The notes under the pieces are model-generated. The model was not told where the DNA came from, ran no database searches, and was given only the letters and a program-made list of their open reading frames with translations. From Rhizobium mayense (GTDB lineage Bacteria > Pseudomonadota > Alphaproteobacteria > Rhizobiales > Rhizobiaceae), in contig NZ_JARFYM010000012.1 of NCBI RefSeq assembly GCF_030272705.1, positions 62,001 to 126,000 on the forward strand: a DNA stretch of 64,000 nt, given 5' to 3'. Of this stretch, positions 17,045 to 24,572 are shown in pieces. Position 1 is the first letter of the stretch; each line of letters begins with the position of its first letter. The translations under genes and the position numbers were made by a program.

Positions 17045-19705
17045 TTAGCCGGCGAGAGCCGCAGCAACCGCCTCGATGGCGTCTTCAGCCTTGGCACCAT
17101 CCGGGCCACCAGCCTGCGCCATGTCGGGACGACCGCCGCCACCCTTGCCGCCAAGAGCGGCGGACGCGATGCGGACGAGATCGACGGCGCTGTGGCGGTT
17201 GGTCAAATCGTCCGTTACGGCGACAACGGCGCTGGCCTTGCCATCGTCGGAGACGCCGATCAGCGCCACGACGCCGGAGCCGAGGCTAGTTTTGCCGTCG
17301 TCAGCGAGACCCTTGAGATCCTTCGGATCGACACCGGAAATGGCCTTGCCGAGGAATTTGACACCGCCGATTTCGCGCACGGCGTCTGCCGAACCGCCCT
17401 GACCACCGCCCATGGCGAGCTTGCGTTTGGCATCCGCCAATTCTCGCTCCAGTTTGCGGCGCTCATCCATCAACGCTTCGACGCGCGACACGACATCGCC
17501 CGGCTGCACCTTCAAGGTCGAGGCCAGCGTCTTCACGCGCTCATCCTGCTCGGCAAGATAGTCGTGCGCGGATTCACCGGTTACTGCTTCGATGCGGCGG
17601 ACGCCCGCGCCGACGGCGCTTTCGCCGAGGATGCGAACAAGGCCGATCTGGCCGGTCGCGGAGACATGTGTGCCGCCGCACAGTTCGACGGAATAGGGCT
17701 TGCCGGTCTTGGCACCGCGCACGCCCTGCCCCATGGACACGACACGCACTTCATCGCCATACTTCTCGCCGAACAGCGCCATTGCGCCCTCGGCAATCGC
17801 GTCATCGACACTCATCAGACGGGTGGCGACCGGCGAGTTCTGCAGAACGATCTCGTTCGCCATGTCCTCAACGACCTTCAGCTCTTCGGCCGACATCGGC
17901 TTCGGATGCGAAACGTCGAACCGCAGACGCTCGGGCGCCACCAGCGAGCCCTTCTGTGCGACATGCGTGCCGAGAACTTCGCGCAGCGCTTCATGCAGCA
18001 GGTGGGTCGCCGAATGGTTGGCGCGAAGGCGCGAGCGCCTGTTGTGGTCGACGGTCAGGGCAACGGCATCGCCGGCCTTGATCGTACCGTCCGAAACGGT
18101 GGCGCTGTGCACGAACAGGCCCTCGCCCTTTTTCTGGGTATCGCTGACAGAAAGCTTGCCGTGGTCGCTCGCGATCACGCCGGTATCGCCCATCTGACCA
18201 CCGGATTCGCCGTAGAACGGCGTCTGGTTGACGACGATCTGCACCTTGTCGCCGGCCGAGGCACTGTCGACGGCGACGCCATCCTTGACGATCGCCTGGA
18301 TCACACCTTCAGCCGCTTCCGTATCGTAGCCGAGGAATTCGGTCGCGCCGAACTTTTCCTTGAGCTCGAACCAGATGGTTTCGGTCGCCTTGTCGCCGGA
18401 GCCGGCCCAATGTGAGCGGGCTTCGGCCTTCTGGCGTTCCATCGCATCGGTGAAGCTCGATATATCGACGCCGATGCCACGGGCGCGCAATGCGTCCTGG
18501 GTCAGGTCGAGCGGGAAGCCATAGGTGTCGTAGAGCTTGAAAGCGGTTTCGCCGTCGAGGCTGTCGCCTTTGTGAAGCGTCGAGGTGGCGTCCGATAGCA
18601 GCGACAGGCCGCGCTCCAGCGTCTTGCGGAAGCGGGTCTCTTCCAGTTTCAGTGTCTCGGAGATCAAAGCTTCGGCGCGCACGAGCTCCGGATAGGCGCG
18701 GCCCATCTGCTGGACCAGTGTCGGCAAGAGCTTCCAGACGAGCGGCTCCTTGGCACCGAGCAACTGGGCATGGCGCATGGCGCGGCGCATAATGCGGCGA
18801 AGCACATAGCCGCGACCTTCGTTCGACGGCAGCACGCCGTCGGCGATTAGGAAGGCGGACGAACGCAAGTGGTCGGCGATGACGCGGTGGCTGGCGCGTC
18901 GCTCGCCCTCGGCCTTGACGCCGGTGGCCTCTTCGGAAGCTTCGATCAACGCGCGGAACAGGTCGATATCGTAATTGTCATGCTTGCCCTGCAGCACAGC
19001 GGCAACGCGTTCGAGACCCATGCCGGTATCAATCGACGGACGCGGCAGGTCGACCCGCTCTTCCTTGGTGATCTGCTCGAACTGCATGAAGACGAGATTC
19101 CAGATCTCGATGAAGCGGTCGCCATCCTCTTCCGGCGAGCCGGGAGGGCCGCCCCAGATTTGCTCGCCATGATCGTAGAAGATTTCCGAGCACGGGCCGC
19201 AGGGACCAGTATCGCCCATCGCCCAGAAATTATCGCTGGTGGCGATGCGGATGATCCTGTCCTCCGGAAGACCGGCGATCTTCTTCCAGAGATCGTAAGC
19301 GGCATCGTCGGTATGATAGACCGTTACCAGCAGGCGCTTGGCATCGAGGCCGAATTCCTTGGTGATCAGGTTCCAGGCAAGCTCGATGGCGCGCTCCTTG
19401 AAATAGTCGCCGAACGAGAAATTGCCGAGCATTTCGAAGAAGGTGTGGTGACGGGCGGTATAACCGACATTGTCGAGGTCATTGTGTTTGCCGCCGGCCC
19501 GCACGCATTTTTGCGCCGTCGATGCCGTCTTGTAAGAGCGCTGCTCCAGGCCGGTGAAGACGTTCTTGAACTGCACCATACCGGCATTGGTGAACATTAG
19601 CGTCGGATCGTTGCGCGGCACAAGCGGGCTCGACGGCACGATCTCGTGGCCGTTCTTCTTAAAATAGTCGAGAAAGGTCGACCGGATTTCATTTACACCG
19701 CTCAT
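17045..19705 (-). CDS. alaS: Alanine-tRNA ligase
   Basis: AlaRS charges tRNA-Ala and edits mischarged serine or glycine. The 886-residue protein begins MSGVNEIRSTFLDYF, with class II motif 2 (FEMLGNFSFGDYFKERAI) and motif 3 (GMGLERVAAVLQGKHDNYDID) in the catalytic half. The editing domain has the zinc-binding HxxxH (NHSATHLLHEAL) and the CGGTHV motif, and a DHHA1-type C-Ala domain ends the protein. The ATG at 19705 is the canonical start; the frame upstream is open for 71 more codons without similarity and with cysteine-rich odd composition. It lies 250 bases downstream of recA, with the recA terminator between them. Confidence 0.97.
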   Translation of the reverse strand: MSGVNEIRSTFLDYFKKNGHEIVPSSPLVPRNDPTLMFTNAGMVQFKNVFTGLEQRSYKTASTAQKCVRAGGKHNDLDNVGYTARHHTFFEMLGNFSFGDYFKERAIELAWNLITKEFGLDAKRLLVTVYHTDDAAYDLWKKIAGLPEDRIIRIATSDNFWAMGDTGPCGPCSEIFYDHGEQIWGGPPGSPEEDGDRFIEIWNLVFMQFEQITKEERVDLPRPSIDTGMGLERVAAVLQGKHDNYDIDLFRALIEASEEATGVKAEGERRASHRVIADHLRSSAFLIADGVLPSNEGRGYVLRRIMRRAMRHAQLLGAKEPLVWKLLPTLVQQMGRAYPELVRAEALISETLKLEETRFRKTLERGLSLLSDATSTLHKGDSLDGETAFKLYDTYGFPLDLTQDALRARGIGVDISSFTDAMERQKAEARSHWAGSGDKATETIWFELKEKFGATEFLGYDTEAAEGVIQAIVKDGVAVDSASAGDKVQIVVNQTPFYGESGGQMGDTGVIASDHGKLSVSDTQKKGEGLFVHSATVSDGTIKAGDAVALTVDHNRRSRLRANHSATHLLHEALREVLGTHVAQKGSLVAPERLRFDVSHPKPMSAEELKVVEDMANEIVLQNSPVATRLMSVDDAIAEGAMALFGEKYGDEVRVVSMGQGVRGAKTGKPYSVELCGGTHVSATGQIGLVRILGESAVGAGVRRIEAVTGESAHDYLAEQDERVKTLASTLKVQPGDVVSRVEALMDERRKLERELADAKRKLAMGGGQGGSADAVREIGGVKFLGKAISGVDPKDLKGLADDGKTSLGSGVVALIGVSDDGKASAVVAVTDDLTNRHSAVDLVRIASAALGGKGGGGRPDMAQAGGPDGAKAEDAIEAVAAALAG

Positions 19706-19871
19706 ATTGGGCCCTTCAGTCCTTGCATCGAGCGAGATGTCGTCCCGCTCATGTTCCTTCGCTTCGCATGATCCTATGCAAAAACCGCTTCGCACCGATG
19801 GGATCACGCTCTGGCAATATTTAGTAAATCCAGTGGCTTTTATCGTCCGCTCCCGGCCCTGTCCAGCCGCA

Positions 19872-19915
19872 CAAACAAAACCGGCCGTACATCCCTTGGA
19901 CAATACGGCCGGTTT
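19872..19915 (-). terminator. Intrinsic terminator of recA
   Basis: A 12 bp perfect stem AAACCGGCCGTA/TACGGCCGGTTT (19878-19889 with 19904-19915) is followed on the minus strand by TTTTGTTTG. It separates recA from alaS. Confidence 0.82.
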
Positions 19916-19956
19916 CAAATTTTGGTCTTGATCAGTTCTGGGTTCCGTCGCGGAAA

Positions 19957-21042
19957 TTACAGGTCCGCGGCATCGCCGTCATCGGCCTCGGGCCCGCCAT
20001 TCTGCAGGAAGCGATCGGCGATCAGACCGGCATTCTGACGCAGCGACAGTTCGATCTCGCGGGCGAGATCCGGGTTGTCGCGCAGGAACAGCTTTGCGTT
20101 TTCGCGCCCCTGGCCCAAACGCTGGCTGTTATAGGAGAACCAGGCACCCGACTTCTCGACGATACCGGCCTTGACGCCCAGATCGATCAGCTCACCGGTC
20201 TTGGAAACGCCCTCGCCATACATGATGTCGAATTCCACCTGCTTGAAGGGCGGTGCCATCTTGTTCTTGACGACCTTGACGCGGGTCTGGTTGCCGACCA
20301 CCTCTTCGCGTTCCTTGACGGAGCCGATACGGCGGATATCGAGGCGTACCGAAGCATAGAATTTCAGCGCATTACCGCCGGTCGTCGTTTCCGGCGAGCC
20401 GAACATGACGCCGATCTTCATGCGGATCTGGTTGATGAAGATGACCATGCAATTGGACTTCGAGATCGAAGCGGTGAGCTTGCGCAGCGCCTGGCTCATC
20501 AAACGAGCCTGCAGACCGGGAAGGCTGTCGCCCATTTCGCCTTCGATTTCGGCGCGCGGCGTCAGAGCCGCAACGGAGTCGACAACGAGAACGTCGATGG
20601 CGCCGGAACGGACCAGCGTGTCGGTGATTTCAAGCGCCTGTTCGCCAGTGTCCGGCTGCGAAATCAGAAGGTTCTGCAGGTCGACGCCGAGCTTGCGGGC
20701 ATAGACTGGATCGAGGGCATGTTCGGCGTCGACGAACGCGCAGATGCCGCCCTTCTTCTGGGATTCTGCGATCGTCTGCAGCGCCAGCGTTGTTTTACCA
20801 GAGCTTTCCGGTCCGTAGATCTCGATGATGCGCCCCTTCGGCAAACCGCCAATGCCGAGAGCGATATCGAGGCTCAGGGAGCCGGTGGAAACTGTTTCGA
20901 TTTCGACCACATTCTCGTTCGAGCCGAGCTTCATGATCGAGCCCTTGCCGAACGACCGCTCAATTTGAGAGAGTGCCGCTTCAAGTGCCTTGCTTTTATC
21001 CACCGATTTGTCCTCTACAAGCCGCAAAGAATTCTGAGACAT
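19957..21042 (-). CDS. recA: Recombinase RecA
   Basis: RecA drives homologous strand exchange and induces LexA self-cleavage. The 361-residue protein has Walker A GPESSGKT at residues 77-84, the MAW/loop regions (GGNALKFYASVRLDIRR) and a short acidic tail ending EADDGDAADL. The ATG at 21042 has AAGGTGG upstream. The frame is open upstream for 54 codons, but that stretch contains the promoter and SOS box. The gene is transcribed alone, between an SOS-type operator and a strong terminator. It is divergent from psuK. Confidence 0.97.
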   Translation of the reverse strand: MSQNSLRLVEDKSVDKSKALEAALSQIERSFGKGSIMKLGSNENVVEIETVSTGSLSLDIALGIGGLPKGRIIEIYGPESSGKTTLALQTIAESQKKGGICAFVDAEHALDPVYARKLGVDLQNLLISQPDTGEQALEITDTLVRSGAIDVLVVDSVAALTPRAEIEGEMGDSLPGLQARLMSQALRKLTASISKSNCMVIFINQIRMKIGVMFGSPETTTGGNALKFYASVRLDIRRIGSVKEREEVVGNQTRVKVVKNKMAPPFKQVEFDIMYGEGVSKTGELIDLGVKAGIVEKSGAWFSYNSQRLGQGRENAKLFLRDNPDLAREIELSLRQNAGLIADRFLQNGGPEADDGDAADL

Positions 21043-21101
21043 TCGATCCACCTTTAGGTTATTGAAGCCGCTCAAGCAATGTCGCCGCTGATGAGAATTG
21101 T

Positions 21102-21116
21102 GTACTCTATTTGTTC
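21102..21116 (-). promoter_or_regulatory. LexA (SOS) box upstream of recA, one-base variant
   Basis: On the minus strand the site reads GAAC-AAATAGA-GTAC, 60 bases before the recA ATG. The alphaproteobacterial LexA box is GAAC-N7-GAAC, so the second half has one mismatch. Position and AT-rich spacer fit. Confidence 0.7.
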
Positions 21117-21281
21117 TCGTGTCGCAAGAGCACAACAAGCAATTGAAAGAAAAAGGTAAAATGAATTCCGTTCTACATTTGTTTTCTTCTTTCATAGCAA
21201 GCACTTACATGCCGTCGCCCGGACTTTTGCGCGAAAAATCAGCCGGCTCGATTCGCCTTTTGAACCGCTGAGGAGATCAAT

Positions 21282-22226
21282 ATGGCGAAGAAGATTCTCG
21301 TTCTGGGCGGTGCCCATATCGACCGGCGCGGCCGCATCTTCGGCGAGACAGCGCCGGGGGCCAGTAACCCGGGCGCCTGGTTCGAGGAGCCGGGCGGCGG
21401 CGGCTTCAATGCGGCGCGCAATCTGGCCCGACTCGGCTTCGATGTGCGGCTGATCTCGCCACGTGGCGGCGATGCCGCCGGCGAGATGGTGGCGGAAGCG
21501 GCGCGCAATGCTGGCGTCGACGACAAGCCCTTTGTTTTTCTCGATCGCAAGACGCCGAGCTATACGGCAATCCTCGAACACGACGGCAACCTGGTGATCG
21601 CGCTTGCGGATATGGAGCTCTATAAGCTGTTCGTGCCGCGCCGGCTGGCAATCCGAGCGATCCGCGACGCCTTCGAGGCCACCGACCTGATCCTCTGCGA
21701 TGCCAACCTGCCGGCCGAAACGCTGGCTGCCATAGCAACGCGCGCCGCCGATTGCGGCAAGCCATTGGCTGCGATTGCGATTTCGCCGGCCAAGGTGGTG
21801 CGCCTGAAGGCCAGCCTTGCCGGTATCGATCATCTGTTTCTGAACGAAGCGGAAGCCGTGGCCTTGACCGAAAGCCGTCCCGACGATCCACGCCACTGGG
21901 TTGCCGGATTGCGCTCGCTCGGCCTCAAGGGCGGTGTGATCACCCGCGGAAAGCGCGAGCTGATCGCCTTCTCCGGCAATGACGCGATCAGCCTGCAACC
22001 ACCCATAGTCGATGACATTGCCGATGTCACCGGCGCCGGAGATTCGCTCGCCGCCGGTGTTCTTGCCGCCCTGCTGGCCGGCCACCATCTCGGTGAGGCC
22101 GTGCGCTACGGAGCTGCGGCGGCCGCGATCACCGTGCGGTCACCTTTCGCCACTGCGGAAGATCTTTCGCCCGAGCTTCTGAAGGCAACGCTGGCTCTTG
22201 TTCCCGAAGCCGCTATTCTGTCATGA
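21282..22226 (+). CDS. psuK: PfkB family kinase, probable pseudouridine kinase
   Basis: The 314-residue protein is a ribokinase-fold sugar kinase: the amino-terminal GGAHIDRRG and EEPGGGGFNAARNLARLG motifs bind the sugar, and DVTGAGDSLAAG near the carboxy end carries the catalytic aspartate and anion hole. The next gene encodes pseudouridine-5'-phosphate glycosidase, so the likely reaction is phosphorylation of pseudouridine to its 5'-phosphate. GAGGAG lies six bases before the ATG. It is divergent from recA. The kinase assignment rests on the pair; alone it would be called only a PfkB kinase. Confidence 0.85.
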   Translation: MAKKILVLGGAHIDRRGRIFGETAPGASNPGAWFEEPGGGGFNAARNLARLGFDVRLISPRGGDAAGEMVAEAARNAGVDDKPFVFLDRKTPSYTAILEHDGNLVIALADMELYKLFVPRRLAIRAIRDAFEATDLILCDANLPAETLAAIATRAADCGKPLAAIAISPAKVVRLKASLAGIDHLFLNEAEAVALTESRPDDPRHWVAGLRSLGLKGGVITRGKRELIAFSGNDAISLQPPIVDDIADVTGAGDSLAAGVLAALLAGHHLGEAVRYGAAAAAITVRSPFATAEDLSPELLKATLALVPEAAILS

Positions 22227-22272
22227 AGCGCACGAATTTCGCATTTCCCATCTTAGCCAATTGGACTCGACC

Positions 22273-23205
22273 ATGACCAAGCCCAAGCCTATTTCGCCCC
22301 TGCTGCCGATCGCCTATTCGAAGGAGGTTGCTGCGGCCAAGCTGCGCGGTGCGCCGTTGGTAGCGCTGGAATCGACCATCATAACCCATGGCATGCCCTA
22401 TCCAGGCAATATCGAGATGGCACGCAGCGTCGAGGCGATCATCCGGCAGGAAGGCGCAGTACCGGCAACGATCGCCGTCATTCACGGCGTGCTGCATATC
22501 GGCCTGGAGCCGGCAGAACTGGAAGCGCTAGCCAAGACCAGCGGCGCGATGAAGGTGTCGCGCGCCGATCTGGCTTTCGCGATTGCCGAGCGCCGCACGG
22601 GCGCCACTACCGTCGCCGCAACCATGATTGCCGCGGCGCGGGCCGGCATCAAGGTCTTCGCAACTGGCGGCATCGGCGGCGTGCATCGCGGCGCCGAGGA
22701 AAGCTTCGATATCTCGGCCGACCTGGAAGAACTGGCCCGCACTGACGTCATCGTCGTCTGCGCCGGCGCCAAGGCGATCCTCGATATACCGAAAACACTG
22801 GAAGTGCTGGAAACCCGCGGCGTTCCGGTCGTAACCTATGACAGCGCCGAATTCCCCGCCTTCTGGTCGCGTTCGTCCGGCCTGCCGAGCCCGCTGACGC
22901 TGAACAGCCCGGCCGCAATCGCCAACTTCCAGACGACCCGTGAACAGCTCGGCATCGACGGTGGCATGCTGATCGCCAATCCGGTACCGGAAGCAGACGA
23001 AATCCCGCGCGAGGAAATGGAAATCTATATCGAACGCGCGCTGGACAGCGCCGAGCGCGACGAGATCGCCGGCAAGGCGGTCACCCCATATCTGCTCAGC
23101 ACCATCTTCGATATCACCGACGGCCGCAGCCTTAAGACCAATATCTCGCTCGTCGAAAACAATGCGCGCCTTGCCGCCGAGATCGCGGTTGCTCTCGCCG
23201 AATAA
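22273..23205 (+). CDS. psuG: Pseudouridine-5'-phosphate glycosidase
   Basis: PsuG splits pseudouridine 5'-phosphate into uracil and ribose 5-phosphate, breaking the carbon-carbon glycosidic bond. The 310-residue product has the family blocks ALESTIITHGMPYP, MKVSRADLAFAI, TTVAATMIAA, FATGGIGGVHRGAE, and PAFWSRSSG, and ends with TNISLVENNA. The ATG at 22273 is preceded only by a weak site, 46 bases after the psuK stop. With psuK it forms a two-gene pathway for recovering uracil and pentose from RNA breakdown. Confidence 0.93.
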   Translation: MTKPKPISPLLPIAYSKEVAAAKLRGAPLVALESTIITHGMPYPGNIEMARSVEAIIRQEGAVPATIAVIHGVLHIGLEPAELEALAKTSGAMKVSRADLAFAIAERRTGATTVAATMIAAARAGIKVFATGGIGGVHRGAEESFDISADLEELARTDVIVVCAGAKAILDIPKTLEVLETRGVPVVTYDSAEFPAFWSRSSGLPSPLTLNSPAAIANFQTTREQLGIDGGMLIANPVPEADEIPREEMEIYIERALDSAERDEIAGKAVTPYLLSTIFDITDGRSLKTNISLVENNARLAAEIAVALAE

Positions 23206-23240
23206 GAAAGACGTCCGGCTACAGGCGTCGGCGCTGCATG

Positions 23241-23276
23241 GCCGCTTTAGGTGAAGGTGAACAGACCTAAAGCGGC
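23241..23276. terminator. 12 bp hairpin between convergent psuG and trpS
   Basis: GCCGCTTTAGGT (23241-23252) and ACCTAAAGCGGC (23265-23276) form a perfect stem that includes the last codons and stop of trpS. There is no T-tract, so termination efficiency is uncertain. Confidence 0.5.
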
Positions 23277-24266
23277 GCGCAGTTCGGCAAAGGTCGCTTC
23301 CGTCCGCTCTTTGGCTGTTGCCGTGCCTTGCCGCAGCACGTCCAGAACATAGCCGGGATCTGCGGCATAGCGCGCACGGCGCTCGCGGATCGGGGCAAGC
23401 AGCGCTTGCAGACTATCTTCGAGGTGTCGTTTCACGACCATGTCGCCAAGGCCGCCCCTTCGATAGTGCGCCTTTAGATCTTCGACGAAGTCCTTGTCCT
23501 CGGCAAATGCATCGAGATAGGTGAAGACGACATTGCCTTCGACCTTTCCCGGATCGGCGGCCCGCAGATGGTCGGGATCGGTGTACATCACGCGCACGGC
23601 TTGCCGAATATCGTCTGGCGAAGCGGAGAGCGGAATAGCGTTGCCCTGCGACTTGCTCATTTTAGCCTTGCCGTCGACGCCCGGCAGACGGCCAACCGTC
23701 GGTATCATCGCCTCGGCCTCCGGAAGAACGTCGCGGCCGACCTGCCGGTTAAGACGACGCACGATTTCGTTGGTTTGTTCGATCAGCGGCGCCTGATCTT
23801 CGCCCACTGGGACGATCGTCGCCTTGAAGGCGGTGATGTCAGCCGCCTGAGCGACGGGATAACAGAGAAATCCCGCCGGAATATCGCGCTCAAAACCACG
23901 AAGCTGAATTTCCGTCTTGATCGTCGGATTGCGCTCCAGCCGTCCGACAGTCACGAAGTTCAGATAGAGCACCGTCAGCTCCGCCAGCGCCGGCAAGGCG
24001 GATTGCACGCAGATCGTCGTTGCCAGGGGATCGATCCCGACTGCCAGATAGTCGAAGGCCACCTCCAGCACGTTGCGGCGAATCCTGTCCGGATCACGTG
24101 CATTGTCGGTCAGGGCCTGCATATCCGCGAGAAGTAGAAATTGCCTGTGGCTTTGCTGAAGGGCGACGCGGTTCTTGAGGGACCCGACATAATGACCGAG
24201 ATGGAGAGGACCTGTGGTGCGGTCGCCGGTGAGAATGACCGGTCTGTTATCGATAGGTGAAGACAT
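23247..24266 (-). CDS. trpS: Tryptophan-tRNA ligase, auxiliary type
   Basis: This class I synthetase charges tRNA-Trp. The 339-residue protein has the HIGH motif as GPLHLGHYVGS and the KMSKS motif as KMSKSQGNAIPL. Its sequence (TGDRTTGPLHLGHY, then AQAADITAFKATIVPVGEDQ) is not that of the usual alphaproteobacterial TrpRS, as I remember it, but of a second lineage found in Firmicutes and some proteobacteria, so I infer an extra or alternative gene. The ATG at 24266 has GGAG seven bases upstream. A Trp-rich leader peptide and terminator hairpin precede it, implying control by tryptophanyl-tRNA. The leader begins about 145 bases downstream of cckA, on the same strand. Confidence 0.92.
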   Translation of the reverse strand: MSSPIDNRPVILTGDRTTGPLHLGHYVGSLKNRVALQQSHRQFLLLADMQALTDNARDPDRIRRNVLEVAFDYLAVGIDPLATTICVQSALPALAELTVLYLNFVTVGRLERNPTIKTEIQLRGFERDIPAGFLCYPVAQAADITAFKATIVPVGEDQAPLIEQTNEIVRRLNRQVGRDVLPEAEAMIPTVGRLPGVDGKAKMSKSQGNAIPLSASPDDIRQAVRVMYTDPDHLRAADPGKVEGNVVFTYLDAFAEDKDFVEDLKAHYRRGGLGDMVVKRHLEDSLQALLAPIRERRARYAADPGYVLDVLRQGTATAKERTEATFAELRAALGLFTFT

Positions 24267-24313
24267 TGGCTTGCTCCGCAAAGAAAGGAGCCGCCGAGAC
24301 CGGGAGAAAGTCG

Positions 24314-24388
24314 AAAAACCATGCCTGCCGGATCGCGGCGGCATGGGTCGATTTCAAGAAATGACGACTGCCGCTCCTAGAAGGAGCG
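24314..24388 (-). promoter_or_regulatory. Putative transcription attenuator of trpS
   Basis: On the minus strand four segments follow the classic order. Segment 1 CGCTCC (24388-24383) lies in the leader peptide just after the two Trp codons. Segment 2 GGAGCG (24377-24372), extended by GCA, can pair with segment 1. Segment 3 CCATGCCGCCG (24346-24336) pairs with segment 4 CGGC-A-GGCATGG (24330-24319) as an 11 bp stem with one bulge, followed by TTTTT (24318-24314). Segment 2 also contains GCGGCA, which matches TGCCGC of segment 3 and would form the antiterminator when a ribosome stalls at Trp codons. Confidence 0.75.
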
Positions 24389-24427
24389 CCACCACATCCG
24401 CAGACTGAGGTTCGCAAGGTCGATCAT
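24377..24427 (-). CDS. Trp-rich leader peptide of trpS
   Basis: A 16-codon frame reads MIDLANLSLRMWWRSF and stops with TAG. The two adjacent Trp codons are TGG TGG, directly before attenuator segment 1. A shorter frame MWWRSF starts at 24397. Neither start has a good Shine-Dalgarno sequence. The shape recalls the leader [14 protein letters not shown] known before trpE in Sinorhizobium and Agrobacterium. The frame is too short for gene finders; its support is the position of the Trp codons relative to the hairpins. Confidence 0.68.
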   Translation of the reverse strand: MIDLANLSLRMWWRSF

Positions 24428-24572
24428 GCCGGCTTGATGACACGGATCAGACAGGCATGGCAACGGGAAATATCGAATTCTGTGACCTCCGCAGCCACAA
24501 GATCCAATACATCTCTCCAGATCTCAGGATAATAAATCGTATCGGAACAGCGCCTTACGCGATGTTCCTGAT

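Noticed and set aside
17039..18415. Plus-strand frame of 458 codons opposite alaS
   Set aside because: Same reason; no ribosome binding site and no family motif.
24266..24460. T-box riboswitch before trpS
   Set aside because: No T-box (GGTGG-type) sequence or specifier bulge arrangement; the leader peptide with Trp codons explains the hairpins better.
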